Counted from the stretch's first letter, positions 35,401 to 43,581 are shown. The stretch: DNA of 64,000 nt from Lachnospiraceae bacterium (GCA_015057635.1 SVEB01000011.1:1-64000), one strand, 5' to 3'. Notes: generated by a model not told the origin, from the letters alone. Program-made: numbers and translations.

Positions 35401-36834
35401 GTGGTGCAAGAATTATTTGACAGGTACGTGTTTTTGTACATTATGGGCGGTTTGTGTGCATTCGGGGTAATCATTAAATTATTCTTGTTAATTGCATATT
35501 CCCGAATGATAAAGGCATCGGATTCTATGAGCAACACCAAGAAACGATGGATGAAGCAGATGAAGTTGAAATTCGAGACTTGTTATCAGCTGAAGATTGG
35601 TGTTAATAATGTGGATGTTTTTGTGGATAAGTATGTGAATAGGAGGAAATTCTGTGGAATCCTGTTATCCACATGGGAGAGGATAAGTGGACAAACTATC
35701 TCCTTATGTCTCCTAACAGGCTCTATTTCAGGGGTTCTTGGCATTCTATATGACTGTGGATGGAAGCAGACTTTATTCACATTCTTCACTGGCTTATGGA
35801 CGAGCCTGATTGTTATTATTGTGGATAACATTGTTAACATTAAGGATCACCGGACACTGTTACACCTGAATCTGAATGATTATTTTGAAAATTATCTGAA
35901 GGTCAGATTAGAGAGGGAACATTTTTATCCGGAGCAGTTAACAAAGTATAATCAAGAATATTTTACAGAAGCAAATCCGTCCGTACATACCGCATGCAGC
36001 ACAGAAGAGGCTAAGAATGATTCTAAGGTTAAGAAGGCGGCCTCACTTCGAGTGGAGTCAGCCCAGTTAGAAAAAGTGCCGTTAGAGCGGATTGCAGTTC
36101 AGAACGGCCAAAGAAGATATGAGCCAATGCAGGAAGTTGATTTTAAGACCGAAGATTCAGAAACCAGAAATTTTAAGGATGCTGCTTATGGAAATGGAAG
36201 AAAAGCGGCACAAATTGATAAAAGAAGACGAAAGGAAGAAAAGGAAAGACAGCAGGAAGAACTGAGGATGAAAGAAGCAATGGACCGTCAGAGAAAGAAG
36301 GATGATAAGGTCTTAGCAAAAGAGAATGCAAAGAAGGATAAGTTAAATCGAAAAGAAGAAAAGAGAATCATAAAGCAGGAGAAGCTAGAGCAGAAAGAAG
36401 CGGCTAAACTGGAGAAGATTCAGGCAAGAAAACAGGAAGAACAGGCAAAGTTAGATGAGAAGCGTGCCAGAACAGAAGGAAAGCATGCATCCCGTGATAC
36501 TATCAGTGATCCAAAGGTATTAGAAAAGAAGCTGCGCTTAAGGCAAGAGATGGAATTAGAGCGTCTTAAGAGGGCTGAGGAGAATGAGCGTTACAGCCAG
36601 ATGAGGAAAGGGAAAGAGCCGGAATCAGAAACGCAGGAGAAGGAAGCAGAATCTGTTTCGGTATCCAGCTTTGCGCCAGCACATACAGCAGATACGGCAG
36701 CCAGTGTAGAAAAGGAAAACATGCCTGTATCAAAAGAAGAAAAACAGTCAGTAAGCAAGAACGCGTCGAATGAAAAAGAGAAGGCAGCGGAGGACAAGCT
36801 GATTGAGGAAGTATTAAAGGAGTTCTTAGCATAG
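35401..36834 (+). CDS. membrane protein with long charged coiled-coil tail
   Basis: 477 residues; family not recognised. Membrane segments are predicted near residues 10-33, 97-114 and 117-145. A polar region (150-260) follows, then a highly charged Lys/Glu/Arg/Gln stretch (about 265-400; KRRRKEEKERQQEELRMKE and similar) of coiled-coil or single-helix type. The C-terminus is acidic and Ser/Ala-rich. Start is GTGGTG with GGAAGG about 8 nt upstream. It has its own promoter and no operon partner. The charged tail would be cytoplasmic if the N-terminus is in; a scaffold or envelope-organising role is a guess only. Confidence 0.75.
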   Translation: MVQELFDRYVFLYIMGGLCAFGVIIKLFLLIAYSRMIKASDSMSNTKKRWMKQMKLKFETCYQLKIGVNNVDVFVDKYVNRRKFCGILLSTWERISGQTISLCLLTGSISGVLGILYDCGWKQTLFTFFTGLWTSLIVIIVDNIVNIKDHRTLLHLNLNDYFENYLKVRLEREHFYPEQLTKYNQEYFTEANPSVHTACSTEEAKNDSKVKKAASLRVESAQLEKVPLERIAVQNGQRRYEPMQEVDFKTEDSETRNFKDAAYGNGRKAAQIDKRRRKEEKERQQEELRMKEAMDRQRKKDDKVLAKENAKKDKLNRKEEKRIIKQEKLEQKEAAKLEKIQARKQEEQAKLDEKRARTEGKHASRDTISDPKVLEKKLRLRQEMELERLKRAEENERYSQMRKGKEPESETQEKEAESVSVSSFAPAHTADTAASVEKENMPVSKEEKQSVSKNASNEKEKAAEDKLIEEVLKEFLA

Positions 36835-36895
36835 AGATGAGCAAGAGCAGGCCGATAAGAGTGGCAGGCTTGCAGGGAAGAATCTTGTCAGAGTA

Positions 36896-36924
36896 TTGAT
36901 AAAGATGGATTGTTTTGGTAGAAT
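36896..36924 (+). promoter_or_regulatory. promoter of pgi
   Basis: TTGATA, 17 nt, TAGAAT, 75 nt before the start. Confidence 0.6.
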
Positions 36925-36998
36925 GATACAAAGAAACAACAAGCAAGAAACATAAATAAAATACATGCCAGGGCGACATGAAGAAGGAGAGTTATAAT

Positions 36999-38345
36999 AT
37001 GGACAAGGTGACGTTTGACTATTCTTTAGCGAAAAAATTTATTCGTTCTGAAGAACTAAGTTACATCGAAAAATCAGCAAATCTAGCAAAGGAAGTATTA
37101 TTAGGCAGAAATGGTGCAGGCAATGATTTTCTGGGGTGGATTGACCTGCCGGTTGATTATGACAAAGAGGAGTTTGGCCGTATCCAAAAAGCAGCAGCAA
37201 AGATTCAGAGCGACTCCGACGTATTATTAGTAATCGGAATTGGCGGTTCCTACTTAGGTGCCAGAGCAGCTATTGAATTTTTACGCCATAATTTTTATAA
37301 TTCAGTATCAAAGGAAGTACGCAAGACACCGGAAATCTACTATGTGGGTAATAACATCAGCAGCACATATATTACTCACTTAATGCAGGTATTGGACGGA
37401 AAAGATTTCTCTATTAATATTATCAGCAAATCCGGAACGACAACAGAACCAGCAATTGCATTCCGTGTATTTAAGAAACTTTTAACAAAGAAGTATGGCA
37501 AAGAAGAAGCAGCAAAGAGAATTTATGCTACAACGGATAAGTCCAGAGGAGCATTAAAGAAGCTGGCAACAGAAGAAGGATATGAAACCTTCGTTGTTCC
37601 AGATGATGTAGGCGGACGTTACTCCGTTTTAACAGCAGTTGGTTTACTCCCAATCGCAGTAAGCGGTGCAGATATCACAAAGTTAATGGAAGGCGCTGCA
37701 AGCATGAGGGAACGCTGCCTTGGCAATGATTTCATGCAGAATGACTCCATGCAGTATGCAGCAGTTCGTAACCTTTTATTAAGAAAAGGGAAGAGCATTG
37801 AAGTGCTTGCGAACTATGAACCATCTTTCCATTATGTGAACGAATGGTGGAAACAGCTTTATGGAGAAAGCGAAGGAAAAGACCACAAAGGAATTTTCCC
37901 AGCGGCAGTTGACTTAACAACGGATCTTCATTCTATGGGACAGTTTATTCAGGATGGTCAGAGAACCATGTTTGAGACTGTTTTAAGCTTAGACAAGTCT
38001 AGCTGTGAAGTTGTATTAGAAGAGGAAGAAGTAGATTTAGATGGCCTTAACTATCTGGCTGGCAAGTCTGTTGATTTCATCAATAAGAGTGCGATGAAAG
38101 GAACAATCCTTGCGCATACAGATGGCGATGTTCCAAATCTTATCGTTCACATTCCGGAACAGAATGAATTCTATCTTGGTGAACTGTTCTATTTCTTTGA
38201 ATTTGCTTGCGCGATCAGCGGATACTTACTTGGCGTGAATCCTTTCGATCAGCCAGGCGTAGAAAGCTATAAGAAGAATATGTTCGCCCTTCTTGGTAAA
38301 CCAGGTTACGAAACTCTTCGTGAAGAGCTGATGTCTCGTCTGTAA
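36999..38345 (+). CDS. pgi: glucose-6-phosphate isomerase
   Basis: 448 residues, the short Firmicute form. It interconverts glucose-6-phosphate and fructose-6-phosphate in glycolysis. Sugar-binding and catalytic motifs are visible: [23 protein letters not shown], the [16 protein letters not shown] signature, and the active-site QFIQDGQR region with its conserved residues. I chose ATG 36999 (GGAG nine bases upstream), seven codons downstream of the first ATG. Hairpin element E lies 3-prime. Confidence 0.96.
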   Translation: MDKVTFDYSLAKKFIRSEELSYIEKSANLAKEVLLGRNGAGNDFLGWIDLPVDYDKEEFGRIQKAAAKIQSDSDVLLVIGIGGSYLGARAAIEFLRHNFYNSVSKEVRKTPEIYYVGNNISSTYITHLMQVLDGKDFSINIISKSGTTTEPAIAFRVFKKLLTKKYGKEEAAKRIYATTDKSRGALKKLATEEGYETFVVPDDVGGRYSVLTAVGLLPIAVSGADITKLMEGAASMRERCLGNDFMQNDSMQYAAVRNLLLRKGKSIEVLANYEPSFHYVNEWWKQLYGESEGKDHKGIFPAAVDLTTDLHSMGQFIQDGQRTMFETVLSLDKSSCEVVLEEEEVDLDGLNYLAGKSVDFINKSAMKGTILAHTDGDVPNLIVHIPEQNEFYLGELFYFFEFACAISGYLLGVNPFDQPGVESYKKNMFALLGKPGYETLREELMSRL

Positions 38346-38416
38346 GGATGTACATAAGTTTGGAGAGAAGAGAGTAGTGCAGCAGGAAACTGCCCGGATG
38401 GGGTATTATTTATCAA

Positions 38417-38546
38417 GTGTTCGGACGCATGAGCAGACAAAAGCCGTTGTATTCTTTGGCGAGCAGACAGTAAAATACACTGTCTGCTCGGCGAAGAATA
38501 CAGCGGCTTTTGTTCATCATGAGCCGGACATGTTGCGAAACAATGT
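38417..38546 (+). repeat. long 3-prime hairpin element, copy E
   Basis: The shortest full copy. 5-prime motif GTTCGGACGCATGAGCAGAC at 38419-38438; 3-prime motif GTTCATCATGAGCCGGAC at 38512-38529. The inner stem (AAAGCCGTTGTATTCTT with AAGAATACAGCGGCTTT) is capped by GAGCAGACAG, a nine-base loop, and CTGTCTGCTC. The outer stem is short and degenerate. A small hairpin ACATGTT-GCGA-AACAATGT (38528-38546, one bulge) overlaps its end. It lies 74 nt after the pgi stop in the sense orientation. Confidence 0.85.
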
Positions 38547-38777
38547 CTCCATTTGGGTAGTTTTCTACTATGCTACTTTCTTCTTTTGGTTTGATAACGT
38601 GAGTGGATATGATATAGATGACAAAAACAGAGAATTAAGATAGCGGTATTAAGAAGTACAGGAAGTTTGATAAATTGACAGAGAAAAACAAAAAAAACGG
38701 TAAAACAGTAAAATAGTAAAACGATAAAAAGACAAGACAGTAAAATAATAAAAAGGCAAATGGGAGCAGGCTTATAC
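38547..38777 (+). other. AT-rich gap with degenerate octamer repeat
   Basis: No gene. From about 38699 to 38760 the plus strand is a degenerate tandem repeat with eight-base period (GTAAAACA, GTAAAATA, GTAAAACG, ATAAAAAG and so on). Nothing else is recognised. Confidence 0.5.
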
Positions 38778-38800
38778 GATATAAATGATAATAAATATCG
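38778..38800 (+). promoter_or_regulatory. possible second Fur-type site upstream of feoA
   Basis: CGATAT, 11 nt, ATATCG with TGATAAT inside, just upstream of the -35. It resembles a Fur box but less closely than the one at 38844. Confidence 0.4.
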
Positions 38801-38809
38801 TTTTCATGA

Positions 38810-38838
38810 TTGACAAATGATGGGGGTGGGTGTAAAAT
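38810..38838 (+). promoter_or_regulatory. promoter of the feo operon
   Basis: TTGACA, 17 nt, TAAAAT: strong sigma-A promoter 63 nt before the first feoA start. Confidence 0.75.
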
Positions 38839-38843
38839 ATATT

Positions 38844-38864
38844 TGAAAATGATAATCAATATCA
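38844..38864 (+). promoter_or_regulatory. Fur box overlapping the feo transcription start
   Basis: TGAAAATGATAATCAATATCA matches the classical GATAATGATAATCATTATC pattern closely. Its position just after the -10 fits repression by iron-loaded Fur or a relative. Confidence 0.7.
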
Positions 38865-38901
38865 AACTATATGTTTGATTAGATAGAAGGGGGAAGACAG
38901 A

Positions 38902-39114
38902 ATGCCATTATCATTTGTTGAGCTTGGAGAAGTTAAGGTGATTCAGGAGTTTCGAGGAAAAGAAGATGTAAAGAGACATTTACAGGATATTGGATTTATT
39001 AAAGGGGAAGAAGTAAAGGTCTTGTCCGAGAATAAAAGTGGTCTGATCATATTAGTCAAGGGTGTCAGAGTGGCAGTGAATAAAAGTCTGGCTTCCAAGA
39101 TTATGGTAGCATAG
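38902..39114 (+). CDS. feoA: FeoA-domain ferrous iron transport protein (first copy)
   Basis: 70 residues, a single SH3-like FeoA domain: the DIGFIKGEEVKVL segment and the terminal strand LASKIMVA are typical. FeoA is a small cytoplasmic accessory of FeoB. GGGGGAAG precedes ATG. A second feoA follows 11 nt later, a pairing frequent in Clostridia. Confidence 0.9.
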   Translation: MPLSFVELGEVKVIQEFRGKEDVKRHLQDIGFIKGEEVKVLSENKSGLIILVKGVRVAVNKSLASKIMVA

Positions 39115-39125
39115 GAGGAAGAAAG

Positions 39126-39344
39126 ATGACACTAAGTGAGCTAAAGCCAGGACAGTCTGGTATTGTAAAAGGAATTGGAACAAAAGGTCCATTAAAGAGA
39201 CGAATCATGGATATGGGCGTGACTCCGGGAACAGAGATTAAAGTAATTAAGGTTGCACCATTAGGCGATCCAATTGAAGTCAATATCCGAGGATATGAAC
39301 TGAGTCTTCGTAAGAATGAGGCACTTCAGATTACGCTTGCATAA
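39126..39344 (+). CDS. feoA: FeoA-domain ferrous iron transport protein (second copy)
   Basis: 72 residues. It shows the canonical FeoA pattern LKPGQSGIVKGI, RRIMDMGVTPGTEIKV, APLGDPIEVNIRGYELSLRKNEA. It is closer to textbook FeoA than the preceding copy, so the two probably have distinct roles. GGAGG lies six bases before ATG. Confidence 0.93.
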   Translation: MTLSELKPGQSGIVKGIGTKGPLKRRIMDMGVTPGTEIKVIKVAPLGDPIEVNIRGYELSLRKNEALQITLA

Positions 39345-39447
39345 GCTATGCCTTAGAATAGGATGCCAACAAAAGAAAAAGAGAAAAAGGGAATAAAAAA
39401 GCGATGGACCACTATAGGGAAGAAAACAGAGTGGCATGTGCATAAAG

Positions 39448-39463
39448 GTTAGCATAAGCTAAC
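39448..39463 (+). promoter_or_regulatory. GTTAGC-N4-GCTAAC palindrome upstream of feoB
   Basis: A perfect 6-4-6 palindrome in the feoA-feoB gap, 21 nt before the feoB start. The half-site resembles the TTAGGTTAG half of a DtxR/IdeR box. The same half-sites with the same spacing recur at 42855-42870 after the dtxR-like gene. Confidence 0.55.
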
Positions 39464-39484
39464 TAAAGTATAGGGAGGAAAACA

Positions 39485-41542
39485 ATGAGCATTACAATTG
39501 CGCTAGCGGGAAATCCGAATTGTGGGAAAACTACCCTGTTCAACGAGCTGACAGGTTCAAAACAGCATGTTGGTAACTGGCCAGGTGTTACAGTAGATAA
39601 AAAGGAAGGCGTGTACCGGAGGAATAAAGACGTTGTGATTTTAGATCTTCCAGGTACATACTCATTATCGCCTTATTCACAGGAAGAAATTATTGCAAGA
39701 GATTATATCGTAAAAGAAAGACCAGATGCTGTAATTAATATCGTGGATGCGACCAATATTGAACGAAATCTGTATCTAACCATGCAGATTGCAGAGACGG
39801 GTATTCCAATGGTGATTGCGTTAAATATGATGGATGAGGTGGAAGCACGGGGGGATAAGATCCGTGAGAAGGAACTGGAAAAGCTTCTTGGAATTCCGGT
39901 TGTTCCAATTGTAGCAAGAAGTGGCAAGGGAATGACAGAACTGATGCGTGCGGCAGTAGATGTGGCAAAGGAAGAAGCTGCAATAAGAAACCATGTAGCA
40001 TATCCGGAAGGTCTTCAGGAAGGCATTGATGAAATTGCAGCAGCATTAGACGGCGCAGCCAAAGAACGCAACTGGAAAGCAATCAAGATTCTCGAAGGTG
40101 ATGAAATGGTGCTTCGTGAACTGGATGAGAAAACAAAAGAAGAGCTTGAAGCCATTGTAAGTCAGACAGAAGAGAAAACAGAGGAAGATTTAGAAGCTCT
40201 GATCGCAGACTGCAAGTATAAGTATATTGCAAAATTAGTAAAGGCATCCGTAAAGAAAAAGCATCAGGGACATGTGGAAACAAGGTCTGATAAGTTAGAT
40301 AAGATCCTGACAAACCGAATCTTAGCGCTCCCGATCTTTGCGGGCATTATGTACCTGATGTTTGGCATCACATTCGGAGAAACCATTTTTGGTGTGATAC
40401 CGGGAGTTGGTACCTGGCTTCAGGGTATTGTATGTGATTTCTGGGAAGGGCCTTTAACCGATATGATCATGAATGGATTAGAGGTTGCAGGCGCTTCCGG
40501 ATGGGCATTATCTCTAGTAGGAGATGGTATATTAGCCGGTCTTGGAGGTGTTATCTCTTTCCTTCCTCAGATATTAATTCTGTTCTTATTAATGTCCTTC
40601 CTAGAGGATAGCGGCTATATGGCCAGAGTTGCTTTTGTTATGGATAAATTATTCCGTAAGTTTGGTTTATCCGGTAAATCCTTTATTCCATTATTAATGG
40701 GATTCGGCTGTTCCGTACCAGCCATGATGGCCAGCAGAACACTGGAAAATGATAAGGATCGCAGAATGACCATGATGCTGACACCATTTATGTCATGTGG
40801 TGCAAAGCTTCCGATTTATCTGATGTTTGCCGCAACTTTATTCCCAAATGGAAACCGTACACTGCTTCTGTTCTCTATTTATTTCTTAGGTATGGCAGTA
40901 GCAGTTATTGGTGGCATCATTTTAAGCAAGACAATGTTCAAAGGCGAAATATCCAACTTCATCATGGAGCTTCCACAGTATCGTATTCCAACGCTTAAGA
41001 GCGTATTGATTCATGGATGGGAAAAGGTAAAGGGATTTGCAGTAAAAGCAGGAACGGTTATTTTAGCATCTACCGTATTAATATGGTTCTTATCCAGATT
41101 TAGTTTCCGTCTTCAGTATTTAGAAGAAGATCAGTTAGCATCCAGTATCATTGCAAAGATAGGGAATGCAATCCGTTTCATCTTTATTCCGCTTGGATTT
41201 GGATCGGACTGGAGACCGATTGTCGGTACGATTACTGGATTTATTGCAAAAGAGAATATCGTGTCCACATTCGGCGTATTGTTCAATGCGGCAGACGGTA
41301 TTGCGGACGCAGCGGCAGAAGGCGTGACAGCACTTCCCGGAATTGATGCAGTATTCACTCAGGTAACGGCATATGCATATATGGCATTTAATTTATTATG
41401 TATGCCTTGTTTTGCAGCAGTTGGTGCATTGCGCAAGGAAATGGGAACTTGGAAATGGACATTCAAGGCAATTGGATTCCAGATGCTTGTTGCCTATGTG
41501 GTAGCATTTTTAATTAATATGATTGGCGGACTGCTCTTTTAA
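39485..41542 (+). CDS. feoB: ferrous iron transporter FeoB
   Basis: 685 residues. The N-terminal GTPase has G1 GNPNCGKT (about 9-16), a switch region HVGNWPGVTVDKK, G3 DLPGTYS and G4 NMMDE. A helical guanine-dissociation-inhibitor-type linker follows (about 165-260), then a polytopic membrane domain with the two Gate motifs (GFGCSVPAMMASRTL and the TPFMSCGAKLPIY region with Cys). It imports Fe2+. GGAGG precedes ATG. Confidence 0.96.
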   Translation: MSITIALAGNPNCGKTTLFNELTGSKQHVGNWPGVTVDKKEGVYRRNKDVVILDLPGTYSLSPYSQEEIIARDYIVKERPDAVINIVDATNIERNLYLTMQIAETGIPMVIALNMMDEVEARGDKIREKELEKLLGIPVVPIVARSGKGMTELMRAAVDVAKEEAAIRNHVAYPEGLQEGIDEIAAALDGAAKERNWKAIKILEGDEMVLRELDEKTKEELEAIVSQTEEKTEEDLEALIADCKYKYIAKLVKASVKKKHQGHVETRSDKLDKILTNRILALPIFAGIMYLMFGITFGETIFGVIPGVGTWLQGIVCDFWEGPLTDMIMNGLEVAGASGWALSLVGDGILAGLGGVISFLPQILILFLLMSFLEDSGYMARVAFVMDKLFRKFGLSGKSFIPLLMGFGCSVPAMMASRTLENDKDRRMTMMLTPFMSCGAKLPIYLMFAATLFPNGNRTLLLFSIYFLGMAVAVIGGIILSKTMFKGEISNFIMELPQYRIPTLKSVLIHGWEKVKGFAVKAGTVILASTVLIWFLSRFSFRLQYLEEDQLASSIIAKIGNAIRFIFIPLGFGSDWRPIVGTITGFIAKENIVSTFGVLFNAADGIADAAAEGVTALPGIDAVFTQVTAYAYMAFNLLCMPCFAAVGALRKEMGTWKWTFKAIGFQMLVAYVVAFLINMIGGLLF

Positions 41543-41619
41543 CAGGCGGTCGTAAGTGGCATAATTCCTTTAGAGGCACGCTTCTAAAGGAATGCCATAT
41601 ACCGGACAGGAGGAGAAAC

Positions 41620-42051
41620 ATGAAATTTTATAAGAACGAATCCTTTCAGACAATCAATAAAAAAAGTGATCTTATCTTAAGTGAATTAAGAAAGAATGGA
41701 TGCCGGATCACAGAACAGCGAAAATTAATCATTGATATCATTCTGGAAAATGAATGCTCCTGCTGTAAAGAGATTTATTACCAGGCGGCCCATAAAGATC
41801 CGTCTATCGGAATTGCAACGGTATACCGAATGCTTAAAAAGCTGGAGGAGATTGGTGCGATTGACCGCAAGAATCAGTATCAGATCAGCTATGATGTGGC
41901 AGAGAGACCTGGAAAGATGGTCGTAGTGGAAAAAAACAAAGTGTTCGAAGTAAAGGAGCTTTCGCTTTTTGAGGAAATTGTAGAAAAGCTAAAGAAGGAA
42001 GGCTATATCAGCCATCCAAATATCTCTATTGTTGTGAATGTGAATTCATAA
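41620..42051 (+). CDS. Fur-family-like regulator without the usual metal ligands
   Basis: 143 residues. The N-terminal winged helix is clearly Fur-like: GCRITEQRKLIIDIIL and IGIATVYRMLKKLEEIGAI. The C-terminal half (about 90-143) lacks the HHxH cluster, the CxxC pairs and the other His/Asp ligands of Fur, Zur and PerR. Three Cys occur instead in ECSCCKE within the DNA-binding half. It sits in the feo operon between feoB and the Cys-rich gene. It probably binds DNA but senses differently, or not at all through the standard sites. AGGAGG precedes ATG. Confidence 0.8.
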   Translation: MKFYKNESFQTINKKSDLILSELRKNGCRITEQRKLIIDIILENECSCCKEIYYQAAHKDPSIGIATVYRMLKKLEEIGAIDRKNQYQISYDVAERPGKMVVVEKNKVFEVKELSLFEEIVEKLKKEGYISHPNISIVVNVNS

Positions 42052-42200
42052 GTGGAAGCTTATAAATAAGAATGCATAAATAGCCTTAACAGATTTATAA
42101 GAGGAAGCGTAATCGAAGTAAACTTTTTATTGCATAAGCGGAACAGAGAGGCAATGGGATAGTAAAAAGGAGAATGTCACATACTAAGGAGGTAAATCGT

Positions 42201-42362
42201 ATGGCAGATATTATCATTGCCGTGTTAGCGGTCGTAATTGTAGGGACAGCAATATACCGGGGTGTCAAGAGTATGAAAAGCGGAAACTCATCCTGCGGAT
42301 GTGGATGCAGTGGCTGCTCGTCTAAATGTCAGTGTCAGGAAGACGGAAAGAAATGTATGTAA
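42201..42362 (+). CDS. FeoB-associated Cys-rich membrane protein
   Basis: 53 residues: one membrane helix (ADIIIAVLAVVIVGTAIY) followed by a cytoplasmic or external Cys cluster (CGCGCSGCSSKCQCQ). This matches the small FeoB-associated Cys-rich proteins that take the place of FeoC in Firmicutes. Start chosen at ATG 42201 after AAGGAGG; the upstream in-frame ATG (42174) has no site and would add polar residues. Confidence 0.88.
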   Translation: MADIIIAVLAVVIVGTAIYRGVKSMKSGNSSCGCGCSGCSSKCQCQEDGKKCM

Positions 42363-42426
42363 AAAAACTGGACGAAAACTCTTGTATCATATATCATAAA
42401 GGTACGATGATAAAGGAGGAAAATTT

Positions 42427-42786
42427 ATGTACGAATCCGGCGAGAATTATTTAGAGACCATTCTTGTATTGCAGAAGAAGAATGGAACCGTACGTTCGAT
42501 TGATATTGCAAGAGAATTGGAATTTAGTAAACCAAGTGTCAGCAGAGCAATGGGATTATTAAAAGAGTCTGGACATATTGAGATAGATACAAATGGTGAG
42601 ATACAGCTTACCGCGTTAGGGTTAGAAAAGGCGAATGCGATTTATGAAAGACATCAGGTCATTACAAGCTTTCTAATGAAGACGACGGATGTAAGCCGTG
42701 AGGTGGCAGAAACTGATGCCTGTAAGATGGAACACATTCTTGGCGAAGAGGTTTATCAGGGCATGAAGCGATTTATCCAGGAATAA
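42427..42786 (+). CDS. DtxR/IdeR-family metal-dependent repressor
   Basis: 119 residues with the DtxR winged helix (SIDIARELEFSKPSVSRAMGLLKE) and a dimerisation and metal domain. The sequence ERHQVITSFL and the ACKMEH motif match the Cys-Glu-His ligands of iron-sensing DtxR/IdeR (ACRWEH in DtxR) rather than MntR. The SH3-like third domain is absent. It lies in the feo operon and may bind the GTTAGC/GCTAAC palindromes near feoB and after its own gene. AGGAGG precedes ATG. Confidence 0.9.
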   Translation: MYESGENYLETILVLQKKNGTVRSIDIARELEFSKPSVSRAMGLLKESGHIEIDTNGEIQLTALGLEKANAIYERHQVITSFLMKTTDVSREVAETDACKMEHILGEEVYQGMKRFIQE

Positions 42787-42854
42787 GCCTGGCATAAATC
42801 GTAGGATGTGCGAAAAAATACGGAGGAAGAGTTTCTGTATTTTTATATCCATAA

Positions 42855-42870
42855 GTTAGCAACTGCTAAC
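42855..42870 (+). promoter_or_regulatory. second GTTAGC-N4-GCTAAC palindrome
   Basis: GTTAGC, AACT, GCTAAC, 69 nt after the dtxR-like stop and ahead of the DUF2325 gene. Same half-sites and spacing as 39448-39463. The rest of the 42871-43079 gap is A-rich and otherwise featureless. Confidence 0.55.
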
Positions 42871-43079
42871 TTTCACGATGAGTAGGGTAAAAGAGATAAA
42901 GCCAAACAGTAAAGTAAAATGCAAAGAAAGAGAGGAAAGCAAAGGCGCAAAACGTAAATTCCAAAAGTAAAATATAAAACAGAGTAATAAAGCAGAATCA
43001 TAAAGCAGACGGAGAAATGTGGATTGATGTTAGAAGAAATAGATAGATATTAGCAAAACAGAAGAATAGGAGAAGAAAT

Positions 43080-43361
43080 ATGAGTGTAGTGATTATTGGT
43101 GGCAATGAAAGAATGGAGAGTCAGTATAAACAGATTTGCAAGCAGCATGCATGCAGGGCAAAGGTGTTTACAAAGATGGCATCCAACCTGCGTGATCAGA
43201 TCGGATGTCCGGATTTGATTATTTTATTCACTTCAACCGTATCCCATAAGATGGTGCATTGTGCTGTAACAGAAGCAAATCGCAACCAGATCCAGATTGA
43301 GAGGTGTCATAGCAGCAGTGCCAATGCACTCAAAACCATATTAAAGGCACATTGCGCCTAA
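43080..43361 (+). CDS. DUF2325 family protein
   Basis: 93 residues: a Rossmann-like small domain opening VVIIGGNERMESQYKQICKQHACRAKVFTKM, with conserved His and Cys residues (SHKMVHCAV, ERCHSSSANAL). DUF2325 proteins are small, often near metal or redox genes; activity is unknown. Context at the end of the feo cluster hints at metal-linked expression. GGAGAAG precedes ATG. Confidence 0.85.
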   Translation: MSVVIIGGNERMESQYKQICKQHACRAKVFTKMASNLRDQIGCPDLIILFTSTVSHKMVHCAVTEANRNQIQIERCHSSSANALKTILKAHCA

Positions 43362-43405
43362 TCAGAAAAAAAGGAATAAAAGAAGAAATGAATATTTTTA
43401 AAGGG

Positions 43406-43473
43406 AAAGCGTGGAACCTACACGATAGGAGCAATTCAGAATCCTATCTGACGTGTATGGTATCACGCTTTTT
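43406..43473 (+). terminator. terminator after the DUF2325 gene
   Basis: AAAGCGTG and CACGCTTT close an imperfect stem with an inner perfect ATAGGA/TCCTAT and ACACG/CGTGT; TTTTT follows. Confidence 0.8.
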
Positions 43474-43552
43474 AATATCTGCATCTAGATGCAATAAGAA
43501 GAAGGATAGAGAAAGCAAAAAGAGCGTAAGAATCACAACTGGAATGGAATGC

Positions 43553-43581
43553 TTGTATTTTGAAAGTTCCTGGGATAGAAT
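43553..43581 (+). promoter_or_regulatory. probable promoter of the patatin gene
   Basis: TTGTAT, 17 nt, TAGAAT, 61 nt before the start. Confidence 0.5.

Noticed and set aside
471-38546. Integron attC-like or retron-like interpretation of the long hairpins
   Set aside because: They show imperfect pairing and an unpaired core, but there is no integrase, reverse transcriptase or cassette array nearby, and the host genes are ordinary housekeeping genes.
471-38546. CRISPR array
   Set aside because: The repeated motifs are dispersed single copies kilobases apart, with no regular spacers and no cas genes.
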